Assembly (NCBI GenBank): GCA_025765595.1 | Contig: JAIVFH010000077.1 | Span: 108,152 to 172,151 of the forward strand | Source: Obelidium mucronatum | Lineage: Eukaryota; Chytridiomycota; Chytridiomycetes; Chytridiales; Chytriomycetaceae | DNA length: 64,000 nucleotides | Direction of reading: 5' to 3' | Shown here: one piece after another, positions 1 to 11,898 of the stretch | Layout: every line of letters begins with the position of its first letter | Numbering within the stretch: position 1 is the stretch's first letter | The notes under the pieces: generated by a model | Databases searched by the model: none | The model's input: only the letters and a program-made list of their open reading frames with translations | Told to the model about the DNA's origin: nothing | Made by a program: the position numbers and the translations under genes

Positions 1-1285
1 CAAGATTTCCTGGCATCTGAAAATCCACAGCAGGAACGAAACAGGAATGGAGACATGAATGGTGGATCGAGTATTCTGCATCGAAGCAGACAAATTTCAA
101 TGCATGGAGGACAGCAGATTGATACTGTTGAGAGGCCTCAAACTCGGTCTCCATCGCGTCAAGATTTCCTGGCATCTGAAAATCCACAGCAGGAACGAAA
201 CAGGAATGGAGACATGAATGGTGGATCGAGTATTCTGCATCGAAGCAGACAAATTTCAATGCATGGAGGACAACAGATTGATACTGTTGAGAGGCCTCAA
301 ACTCGGTCTCCATCGCGTCAAGATTTCCTGGCATCTGAAAATTCACAGCAGGAACGAAACAGGAATGGAGACATGAATGGTGGATCGAGTATTCTGCATC
401 GAAGCAGACAAGTTTCGGTGCATGACGGACAACAGAATCAAGATGTACAGAGGCCTCAAACTCGGTCTCCTTCGCGTCAAAATATCCTGGAATCTGAAAA
501 TGCACAGCAGGAACGGAAAAGGAGTGGGGATGTGAATGCCGGCGGCTCAAGTATTCTCCATCGAAGCGGACAACTTTCGGTGCCTGGAGGACAACAGATT
601 GATACTGTTGAGAGGCCTCAAACTCGGTCTCCGTCGCGTCAGAATTTCTCAACAGATGATTCGCTGCAGGCACGGAATAGGAGTGGGGATATGAATGGTG
701 GATCAAGTATTCTGCATCGAAGCAGACAAGTGTCGGTGCATGGAGGACAACAGAATCAAGATGTACAGAGGAAACAGGAACCACCAGCAGAAATTTGGTC
801 AAGGCAACAATCTCGGTCTCCCTCACGTCAAAATTTTTCGGCGACTGATGATATGCAGAAGGCGTTGAATGGGGACGGGGAAATGATTGGTGGTTCAAGT
901 ATTCTGCGCAAAAGTAGGGATGGTTTGAGTTACTCCACACAGCAGTTGGCTCAAGACCAACTTAGGATGCCGCAGGACCAGCAACCGCTTGAAGCTTGGT
1001 CAAAACAACAATCGCGCTCGCCGTCACGTCAAAATTTTGCGGCAACTGATGATACGCAGAAGGGGTTGAATAGGGACGGGGAAATGATTGGTGGATCAAG
1101 TATTCTGCGCAAAAGTAGGGATGGTTTGAGTCACCCCACACAACAGGTGGCTCAAGACCAACTGAGGATGGAGCAGAGCCAACAAACGCTTGAAGCTTGG
1201 TCAAGGCAGCAATCTCAGTCTTCATCACGTCAAAATCTTTCAAAATCCGACGATGGACGGATGGGATGGAATGGAGAAGGTCGTA
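1..1285 (+). repeat. Coding tandem repeat, 159-bp unit grading into ~200-bp units
   Basis: Units begin at about 55, 214, 373, 532, 690, 883 and 1084, with a partial unit at the window start. The first three starts are exactly 159 bp (53 codons) apart and the units are nearly identical at DNA level. Later units lengthen to 64-67 codons and diverge, but keep GGSSIL at the front and an S/T-R-SPSRQ block in the middle. The gradient from identical to diverged units suggests recent expansion at the 5' side. The array continues beyond the left edge, so copy number is unknown. Confidence 0.9.
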
Positions 1286-2574
1286 GACACAATAGTTTTG
1301 AGGCTTTACAGCAGCAGGAAGCTGAAGAGCAAAGGAATAGCTCACTTGCGATAACCTCCGAAGCACTAGCGTCCTCTGGAAAGTTGTCGTCAGGAAAAAG
1401 TTCGGGTTCCGTTGGTCGGAACGCAGAAACGGTTGGACGTGATACGAGACCGATCTTGCCCGCACGGACAAGTGGGTCCAGCGCGGAAATATACACAGGA
1501 AATCAAGCTGATAGTGGAGGATCGTTGAAAGGAGAATCTATAGCCGATGGCGTCTATACTTTCCAGAAACAACGCCAAACGTCAACGAATGTACTAAACG
1601 CGCAGTCTGCTAAAGATGTTACATCTGAAAGAAAGACGGCCAGTCGAAGTCACTCACGGTCTCCATCACGGGAAACTCTCAATGAGGCTTTTCATAGGCA
1701 GCTTTATAGAACTGTAGGAGGGTCATCATCACGAGAATTTGTAGGCGATCCTCTACTTCAACAGAGATCTCGAGCTTCATCAAGGTCTCCATCGAGGCCT
1801 ACCTTATCGCCAGATTATGAATTGAGACCTGGAGCAGAAGTGAGGGAAGCAATGCATGCTGGCCCACCTTCAGAAAGTGGTGTCACGGAGGCTTACTATT
1901 ATTCGCGGCAATCGCTTGACAACACAGCAGCAGCAACTGAACAAAAGCCTACGCAGTCACCAACAAAAACAGCGCCACCACCGCAGTTTGGAAGTGTGGG
2001 ATACATATCAGGAAGGAACAGCATCTCGCAAAGCACGCCAATGTTGAGAAGCAAGTCCCCATCGTCTTCAAATGCTTTGCGAGAGATTGCTGGGTCTTTT
2101 AGTCAAGAGCATGCTGCATCGTCGCCTTCCATGAATGCGTATCCGAACTTCCTTGAACGGCCTTTGGGTGGTGGTGGTGGTGGTGTTGGTGTTGGTGTTG
2201 GTGGAGGAGGAGGAGGAGGAGGAGGAGGAGGATTGAGAAACGAAATCCCAACAGATTTTGAGGCTCGGAAAAGAAGCCGCTCTCAGAATCGGTTGGGCGC
2301 CAGTGGTAGTAGGGCTGGACCCAAAAGCCCGTTGAGTAGAGCTTTAGATATGGAGAGCGAGCCAGAGAATTTTGAGCGGGCTTCTCCTGCTAGAATGGAT
2401 CCTTTTGTCATGGCTGATGAGAGGAAGGAAGCTCGTCCGTTTGTGAAGCCGCCGCTTCCACCACCGATTCATACCGGCGCTGCTCCAGCAGCTGGTGGTG
2501 GTGGTAGTGGAAGGGGTGCGTCCGTTATATCTGATGGAAGACGGAGTGGGTCTGTTCTGGACGTGTCACCGCCA

Positions 2575-2628
<54 letters not shown>

Positions 2629-5431
2629 CAGCAAAATCAGCCCATCTCAGCTTTATCAAATACTTCTCGCCAGAGCTCACACCACAGCCTGCAATCTGTG
2701 TTGATGAAATCGACCCCTAATTTGGCCACGATTGCGAACCCGCAAGTGAAACATAGTATGATGAACCTAAATAATCAAGGGCATGCGATTATACCAAGTG
2801 TTGTTGATAAAGTGGAATCCGGGGTGAGCAGGAAAGCAGTGGGGCATTTACCGGAAGATGAAGGAAGTCGAGGTAAACCAACAGTTATCCCAAAAAAGAA
2901 TCGAAGAAGCCTCTTGCATCTAAGCAGCGAATTTTTTTTTTTTGACATGATTATTAGCGGTTGTGAATGCACTTCGAACACTTCAAGAGAAAGTTGCGAA
3001 ACTTGAAGGGGAAAAGGAGCAAGCCAAGGCCAAAATTGAAACATTGGAATCTGATTTGGTGACGACCAAGCATCTTTTACAGCATGAGCGAACGAGGGCG
3101 AATACTGCTGAGCCTCTGGCTCCACCGCCGCCCATGAACCGTGCGCCGTCACCAGTTGGTACCAAAGGGGCTCATACATATTATCATCAAGAAGATGCAG
3201 AAAGCAGTGACGGAGATTTTACGCGGAAAATTGGTGAGAATTCAGATAGGAACCTCTGTACATGAATCTTGACCTGTGTTTTTCTTTTCCTTCGTTTCTC
3301 CTCAGCCCTGGAAACCGAGCTTCAATCTGCCAAACGCAAAGCATTCATTTTGGAGAGACAACTCGAACGGTTCCGAGACCTTCAGCATTTGACTGCTTCT
3401 GAACGAGATGAAGCGATTTTGGAGCTGAATTTATTAAAGGATGAGATTCGAATGGGAGAGTCACGGCTTTCCGGTGTTGGAAAGACGGCGGCTACTGCGA
3501 CTCGAAATGGTGGGAGAAACCGGACTCGGTCGCCATCAGCCAGGGCGAGAAGCCCGCCAAGGAAGCAGCGGCAACAGTCCCAGCAGCCACCGCATTGGCG
3601 GATTCCGTCTCCTGATAAAAGGAAGCAGGAGGAGGATGCTGGTGTTGATGCTGATAGGGAGGATTCTGAGTCATATGTTCTTCCTCGTCCGCGAAGTGCC
3701 TTGGGTAGTAGTGCAAAACATCAGCAGAATAAACAGCAACAGCAACGAAAGGAACAACAACAACAACAGGAGAAGGAGCAGTTGGAGCAAACGCAGGAGA
3801 TCCGGCCTTCTCAGAGGGAGGAAGATGAAAGCAGCTTTTTGGAAAAGGAGGACATTCAAGGGCTCTTGAGTGAAATTGAGTTTGTTCGTCAGCGAGGGAA
3901 AGATGGACACATGCGTGTTCAAGCGGCTGTGAGAAGGCAGAAACAGAATGAAAGCAGTAGCAACAGTAGCACGATGCATGCAAGAGAGAGCAGCAGCTCG
4001 AAAGCCAAGAGACACTCCTCATTGGCGAAGTCTGAACATGTGGAGGTATACTTTGTCCATAACGTTTAACTATCACTTCCCATCTCACTCCTAATTTTTT
4101 TTGCTCAGGATCCTCATTGGCGAAGGATAGATGCATCCCGACCGCCAATACCGCTCTCGTCTATAGGAAAGAGTCCTTTGGCGGCCAAGTCACCACATAA
4201 TCGATCTCTCTCCAGGTCCAGAGCAGACTATGAAGAAAATGAGACGGGCTATGCGAGAGACATGCCGTTTGTAGTTGGAACGGTGAGATGTGTTTTTGGA
4301 TATTTTTTTTTTTTCAAATGACTAACAAAATGCGGTTTTAAAAAGAGCACGAATAAGTCTCATTCTGTGACTGCCAACTTGCAAACTGTGTATTCTTTAC
4401 TGAAGGCCCATAATCCAGCGTTATGTTCAGTATGCACCAAAAGGAAGAAAAATGCGGCTACCGCTGCTGGTTTGTGTTAATCCCTTTTCATGCTTGATCT
4501 ATGTTGCTGAACGTTGGGTTTTCAGACTCAACGGGATCCTACTCTCCAAGTCAGTCACATCGTTCGGATAATGAAAGCGATCATTCCCATCATCATCGTA
4601 AAATTGCTGAAGCATCTTCAGGACTGGCTGAAATGAGTAAATTGAAATCTGTGTTGGCTACATTGCAGAATGATTTCAATCGTTTGAAGCTGTGAGTACT
4701 CTGGTTTCTCTAAAAGCAAACGGTCGATGAAACAAAACTTGTTCCAAAATTACAGCCATTATCAAAGCTTGGTACAGTATTATGATTCCGTTTCAGAGGA
4801 GATGACAAGGAGTAGTAAGAAGAAGAATCACAACATGAAAGCCGAGCGCGCAAGATTACACGAAATTGGAAAGGAATTGAAGGAAGTGATTGCAAATATG
4901 GAGTCAAAAGTGAGTCATCGGTGATTCTCTTTTTTTTGTAACCTGTTGTCTTGTGATATTTGTTAGAGTGACCAGATTTCGATTTTGAGAGAAATTATTT
5001 CAAGCAACTCTAATATTTCTGGTAGTGTTGGAGGGGAGAAGACAAAAACAAGAAGTGGAAGCAGGAGCCGGCAGACAACACAGACTAAAACTGTGCGGCG
5101 ACCTGTTACTCCAGCTCATTCGTATGGAATGCACGAAAGCCAGTTTGCTGGACTTTCACATCAGCAGCAGCAGCAGCGAAGAGATGCACAGGACAGCACT
5201 TATGAAAGCGAAAGTGCGACCGATGGTTATATCTGTCGCGGTCGAAATGCCAGTTCAACACCTCGATCTCGACATGGCAGCAGCCAATCGCAACCCTCCA
5301 TGAATAATGGGAGCTGTGGTGTTTTCAAAAACGACGCAAGGAGTATGAGTCCTGCAAAGAAAGCTGCTGGGTTGACTTTGCTGAGGAGTAGCATGAAAGT
5401 ACAACAGGCTTTCGGAGATGCAATGAAGTGA
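1..5431 (+). CDS. Cep57/Ppc89-like microtubule-binding spindle-pole protein, 5'-truncated
   Basis: Eight exons can be joined in frame: <1-2872, 2958-3233, 3306-4045, 4109-4282, 4346-4469, 4526-4691, 4756-4909 and 4967-5431, all with GT-AG introns of 56-85 nt. The reading frame is open at the window edge, so the start is missing. The N-terminal ~950 residues are low complexity: tandem GGSSIL...RSPSR units, many SRSPSR motifs, Gly runs and 20 Gln. Exons 2-3 carry coiled coil starting ALRTLQEKVAKLE. Exons 5-8 carry HNPALCSVC, then a helical stretch with YQSLVQYYDSVSEEM and ending KSDQISILREII. That order (CxxC, then helices ending in a KxDQI motif) resembles the Cep57 microtubule-binding domain of fungal spindle-pole scaffolds. 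The role as a centrosome/SPB or microtubule scaffold is inferred from that domain. The SR-like repeats suggest heavy phosphorylation, also inference. Another coiled-coil scaffold remains possible. Confidence 0.62.
2575..2634 (+). repeat. CAG/CAA trinucleotide tract (20 Gln)
   Basis: There are twenty consecutive Gln codons, a pure CAG core followed by CAA interruptions near the 3' end. The tract sits in the disordered part of the Cep57-like protein. A GGT/GGA-rich run coding for Gly lies at about 2167-2231. Length variation between strains is expected. Confidence 0.9.
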
Positions 5432-5683
5432 GCAGAACAGAGTGTAAAAAACAATAGATAATTTATTTAATCTTAACGAAGATCTATGTTCACCTAAGTT
5501 TGTTCCAGCCGAACAGGAAGATACAGTTCTAAACTAAGCCGAAAAGATCTTGAACAGACGTGTTCATGCAGATTCTTTGATAGCTGTGAATTCTGTTTTG
5601 CTTCGCAGTACTGCTTTGAAAGCGAAAATCCAGGGCAACTTGCAGAATCTAAAATATTTTAAATTTCCAGCTGGAACCAATTT

Positions 5684-8600
5684 ATGGCACAAGCCCAGTT
5701 CTTTACATGGGTTTTCCTGCTCTTGACTGCCTTCGCCACTGGTGATCCACTGGCGGATTGCCCATCGCTTATCGCGAAAGGGTCGATAGAGCGAATCGAT
5801 CGATCGGACCTCTCATGTTTGGAGACCAAAAATTCTGCCAAGAGTCTGTCTCCATGCGAGTATATCCAGACGGGGGACTACTACGCAATAATGCAGCGTT
5901 TGTACAAATTGAAATTCAAAAATGAAGTCGGTTTTGTTGATTGTTTGATCGTAGCTAACGCCAACTTGGTGATATACAAGGGTCTGCCTGGAGATGCCAG
6001 TTCACCTACTTGGACCACGAATCTCGACGGAAACCCAATCAATATTCAGGATTATTCTCTTACTATCGATGTGGGTGGCCTCATTTCAGTGCGGTTCCAA
6101 GGTTCTGAGATCAAGGCAGCTGCTTTGATTGCCTCCAACGCAATAACCTATCTGTGCCTCCACCCATCTGGAACTATAAGAGCTTATGACTCAAGTCTTT
6201 CATTGGCTTGGGTTAATCCTTCAACGCCTGGTTTTGGCCAATGTCTTGTTCCTGGAGAGTCCCTCCAGCTTGGTCAGTATTTACAAGCAGGATCTTATTC
6301 TGCCCGGATGGAAGGTATTTGATTTTATTATAACTGTTTTGTATTTTGTATTCTGACTCCTATCTCCTATTCTTAGTGGATGCCAATCTGGTCATCCATG
6401 ATGGAACGAGAAAAGTTTGGACGACAGGACTCGATGGAAACATATTCGGAAACTATAGTTTCGCGATGCATCCCACAAAACGAGCAGCTTCTGTCCTGGA
6501 TTCACTTGAATTTCCTGTCAGGGCCATTATGTTTGACCAAGATGTTGACGTTGTTTGTTTGAGGGAGGATGGAAATCTGTACGTGAGATATTCAAGTGAA
6601 TTTACATGGAATCCGTTTCCGTCTCTTCAATTTTCGGATGCTGGTTGTGGTGCTAGAGGTGACAGCGGGTCCAGGGCTGGTCATGCTGAGACATGTCTTG
6701 CAGTCGGCCAGACGCTGTCGGCATGCCAGTTCATGATCACAAAAGATGCAATCGCCTTTTGGGATCATGGTCGGTTTTATTTCGGAGTTTGGAAGGACTT
6801 TCGTTATTTCGGGCAATATTCTGCCGAATATTTTGGAGATTCTCCTTTGCTTGTTGCCAATAGAAATTCCACTGTCTCTGTATTTTCAAGAGATGGAGTT
6901 TCGCTGGCGGAATTAGGAGCAGCAAATGAGTTTGTTGCTACGCATTTATGCCTACAACACAGAGGCCATTTGATCTTCCACAGTGGATTGCAGCTTCTTG
7001 GTTGCCTCAAGGAACACGAACCAAAGTTCTCGAGTTTGACTTTTGGTTCACAAAAGGGTGTATGCTTGCTTCCTGGCGCCATTTTGGATCAATGCCAGTC
7101 GCTTAGGATCAATGGTCACTTACTTACAATGAAAGGTTTCTGTTTGGAGCATTTATGTCGATATAATATTCTTACCTGAATCTAGACGGAAATCTTTATT
7201 TCTATGCGTCCAATACGTTAAAGTGGACAACCGATCGACCCTTTGAGAGATTTTCAGGAAACTATATGACTGTCACGGCGGCCGACGGCTATTCTTCCTT
7301 GGAAATAATGAGCGAAGAAGGAGCATTGTTATCGGATTTTTCTGCCTACGGGAGTTTGCCAACATTATGTCTGATGACATCTGGGGAGCTTGTTTTACGG
7401 GCAGAAGGCATAGCCATTTGGTCCCCACCTCCTGTTGTCGGTTTCTCCGTACGAAGGTGCTTGCCAGTTGGTGACACAAGACGATTCTTTGGAACCAGCG
7501 CCTTAAGCTGCATAGATCACCTTTCATATGTCCGTCAATGCAGATACATAAGAAATGGAAACTTTTACTTGGAACTGAATTGTATGTATCTCTTGTTGTT
7601 TTTGCAGAGAACTGATGGTTGGTAATATAGATAATGGAGTTCTGATGATTTCAACCAAATCGGACTTTGATGAACTCTCTACAATTTGGCGGTCGAGTGA
7701 TGATGAACATGCGTTCGGAGTTTATCGGTTCAACATTTCAACGATGGGAATCTATGCTTCAAACGGATCACGAGTAGATGGCTGGGATCTGCCAAAGGGC
7801 TCACCGCCTGCTACACACTTTTGTCTTCATTTCGACGGAAATTTGGCCCTCTATTCTAACAATGATGTAATTTGGTCAAGACCCCGTATTACTGGTTTTG
7901 GGAATAATGAATGCGCTTCGAGAAGGAGTGTTGGAAAATTACGAATCCATAACGGCACTTACGTAAGTTGTCTGTTACGGGGAGACTCTATGAAGCCGTG
8001 TGACTACGTTGCGACTGGGGATACAGTCTTACTGTTCAGAGGTATCATTTCCAATCACTTTTATCAGTCGCATTTTTGGTGTCCATCTGCCATCTGACAT
8101 AAATAATGCAGCTGATGCGAATCTAATACTGTCTGACACTTCTTCAAGGCAGCAACTCTGGACAACTGGGCTGGTTGGAAACATTTGGGGTGAACGCTAT
8201 GAATTTTCCTATCAATCCGATGGAAATATGGTTATCTATGATGCAAATCTGTTTCCTCTCCTGGCCTGGAGTAATTCGTCCAGTCCTCATTCAACTGATT
8301 TGTGCGTGACGTCAAATGGCCTCGTTCTCTATGATGGAATGGACACTGTCTGGGAAGCTCCGTCGATTGAAGGCTTCAGCCAATGTCGCCCTGTTGGACA
8401 TCATGCCAAAATCAATGGCAATGAGCATACATGCTTAAGACCTGGCGAACAGCTCCTTTCATGCCAGTATCTTCGAGCTGGCTCGATTTATTTGTTGATG
8501 CAAAGTAGGAACTCTTCTTTATTTTGTTTACTGTTAATTGATTCCATTGAACTATAGCTGATGGAATTCTGTCACTCTTCTCTGACTATCCCTTCAAAAC

Positions 8601-11600
8601 CACGTTAAGAGACAGTACTGACTTTCCGTATGCGACTCGACAAAAGAGTAAATTACGCTGGGCGAGCTCTGAAACATCTTTTGATCCTGCGTGTGGTCCA
8701 TGGAATGCATCATGCGGGGGAAACTTCAAGTTTGAACTCTCATCCAATGGCACAATGTCCATTCATTCAGCGCTCCAAGCCGCAGTGGCGCAATATTCAG
8801 TAAATTCAACTTCTGAGGATTTGCAACTCTGTTTACAAAGTGATGGTGACTTTGTTTTATACGATGAGCATGTAGGCGTTTGGGCGTATCCGTCGAAATC
8901 TGGCTTTCAAGATGGCGAAAAGTGTGGTCCTCGAGGAGGTTCGCCATCATCACTTAATGATCCGTACCAGGCCTGTTTTGTGGCAGGAGATATTATTTCC
9001 GATTGCAGCTATATGCGTGTTGGGAGCTATTACTTGACAATGCATCGATTTTTGCCTGGTAATCTGGCGATTTATAACGGTACACGGGGAAGCTCTGTCC
9101 AAGTTTGGGAGTCCTCATATCCAGTGTATTCAAATCAAGAAAACTGGATCCGTATAAGTTCTGGTCTTTCGGAACCGTACCTGTTTTTTACAGAAGGATA
9201 CTGCTTGCGACTCGAAGACGACTATTTTCAAATGGTTAACTCCGGAAATAAGAAAGATCGCTTCGATCTGAGCAGTATTCGTGGCTTCATTCGTGTTCGC
9301 CCAAATACAGCTTGGAGCAACTGGGGTCCCAATATGACGACCATCGGAAGCCAATATGCCTCTTCATGGGAATATTTTTATGCAAACGAACAGTATGTTC
9401 TGATTTCGAAAGGTATCAGCACGAATTTGGATATGATTAGATATGCTCAACACTAAATTTGAGTGTAGATTGCGACCTCCAATTTTACAGCAACACCTCA
9501 TTGTTGTGGTTTTCGAATACCACGCTGCTCTCTGAATATGGGTGTGCTATCTATCTTCAAGGTGACGGTGTAGTAACAGTTGGTGTGAGATCTGGAAGGA
9601 AAGCAAGTTCAAATAATGTAGTTGTTGCTAGCGATCCAGTTGGCCCGTTTTTTAATGGGGCAGTCTTGTGTGTAGAAGTAGGAAGGGTGGTTCTGCGGGA
9701 TGCCAATGACAATATTGTATGGAATAGCTTGGATGCGAGACGGGTTAATGACACAACTACTGTCGGATTTCAGCAAAATGGAAGCATTTGCGGACCGTTG
9801 GGACATTACAAAACTTTCAAAAACGGGCTGATATTGGCAAATTGTATATTGCCCGGTCAGCTCCTCCAAGTTTGTCAATATTTGAGAATTGGGTCATACT
9901 ATTTGAATATGACGGGTAAGTTCTGTTTACAGTATAATCATCATTAAACTGGACTCATTTCAAGAATACTCGAACCTTGAACTGAATTATGGGCGGCCGG
10001 TGACAGCAGATTCCACATTAGTGTGGAAATCCGCCGACAGAACTAGGTCTAAAAATATGTACGGGGCGTACAAACTATTCTCCAACGGAAGCTTCTATTT
10101 TTGGGACACTAACCGGTCAAACCGGGATACAAGTTCAGTAGACTTGATGACTGGAATCGATTCAGACGAGTTTTGTTTACTAAGTACGGGAACGTTTGGT
10201 TTATTTTCAAATGACTCCATTGTTTGGTCTCGGCCGAACAGGAATGGCTTCAACGGATTCAACGATGATGTTTGCTGGAACCAACCAGATTCTGAGACCA
10301 AGGCGATATTATCTGTTGGACATTACCGATTACGCGAAAGAATGCAAATCTCATGCATGAAACGCGGCGAAACGATGCAGCCATGTCAGCGAATGACTGC
10401 AGGAAACTATTCCCTTGGCTTCCAGATGCTGTTTGACATGTCCTCCCCCAAACTCATCCAAACTCAAGGAAATTTGGTTTTGGTCACCGGAATCGATTTG
10501 TTTGAGAACGTAATTTGGTCGGTCAATGCCAGATTTACAGCGCGCAGGCAAATCCAATTGTCGTTTGATGAGAGTGGTGATATTGTTGTGTATGACGGAA
10601 AATCTGTTGTATCCAATTTGGGAACAACGATTGGAAAAGACTCCTCGGATTTTTGCGTCCAATCAGATGGCCGCCTTGTCTTGTATAACATTGTTGGGGA
10701 TGTGTGGGATGAAGTTTGGTCGAATCCGAAAGAAAATGGGTTCAATGGGTTTGGAGGCGATCGATGTGGCTTTGTGGGGCATAAAGAAAGCATTAATGAT
10801 CAGAACGCCGTCTGTATGCATCCCGGAGATAGTTTCCGATCCTGTCAGTTTATGAATGTTGGGGACTATTTTTTTACTATCAATGGTAATTTTTTTTATC
10901 TGCCTTCTTAATTCCAGATTCTGATCATCTTTATTGATATAAGCAAACTCCACGGCTGTGGTTTATAAAGGAACACGGGCCATGATCAAGAAAATTATTT
11001 GGAGCAGTATTATCGAATATTCTCCATCCATTGAGGCCAAGTTTGTGTTTGGCATGGACCATTATGTCAACATCACAAACGGCCAATTGTGGAATCCTAA
11101 CATTACTTTGATCGACGCGGCGATTTCAAAGCAAGCTGATCAACTGTGCCTCCTTCCTGACGGAAGCCTTTCGCTTTTCGATTCCAAAAATACTGCACTT
11201 TGGACTGCTGGCATTCCATCGCGTGCGTTCAAGAGTCAGCAATTGTTGGTTCAAGGTAGAGAATGCGGTAACGTGGGTCATTGGAGGCCTGCCATCAATG
11301 GAATATTGAGGAAGTGTATGCTTCCTGGAGAAAATCTGCGGATCTGCCAGTGGATGAATATAGATGATTTGTGGTTCACATGGGCAGGTCCGTGGTATTC
11401 TTTTTTGTTGCTTTATATTCTTAGTTGGAACTGATGTTTTATGTCCACAGCTCGCATCAATTCGTTTGATAATGTGGAATTGATGCTGTATCGAGGAGGA
11501 ATGTATTTCAAATCTGAAGTTTTGTGGTCAGCGGGTACCAATATTCCCAATTCTCTATTTTCGATGCTATATTTCGAGTACCAAACCAACGGGAACCTGG

Positions 11601-11785
11601 TACTGACGACGAATGGAACTGAAGTGGTCGGAGTCACGAATTTATTGACGGATCAAGAAAAGTCGTCCCATCTATGTTTGCAGTCTGATGCAAAGATTGT
11701 TTTGTATGATCCGTTGGAGAACGTGGTTTGGCACAACCCAGGTAACGTGACTGGGTTTAGTGGAAGCGGGAATCCTTGCGAGTAA
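5684..11785 (+). CDS. Secreted multi-module bulb-lectin-like protein, 1,844 aa
   Basis: The start Met opens a signal peptide (hydrophobic core FFTWVFLLLTAFATG). About twelve repeated modules follow. Each has a strand resembling DANLVIYDG or DGNMVIYDA, a W-x-T/S strand, and a boundary motif of the form C-L-x-P-G-E-x-L-x-x-C-Q-Y-L-x-x-G-x-Y-x-L. This pattern is that of beta-prism bulb-type (D-mannose-binding) lectins with extra paired cysteines. Ten introns (5898-5954, 6315-6376, 7136-7185, 7582-7630, 8042-8111, 8505-8557, 9413-9468, 9916-9964, 10886-10943, 11388-11450) give a 1,845-codon frame that closes exactly. All are phase 1 and all sit just after the boundary motif. NxS/T sequons are frequent. 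No C-terminal anchor is visible. Role: probably extracellular glycan binding or a cell-surface coat (inference). Ligand specificity cannot be read. Confidence 0.72.
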
Positions 11786-11898
11786 TAAATTAGTTACGGT
11801 GCTTTCTGGATTTTATTACATCGCCAAAGAGACAAACATGAATCAAAAGAAACACCAAAGTTGCAATACGAAAAAGATTTGAGTAATTTTTTGATGGA

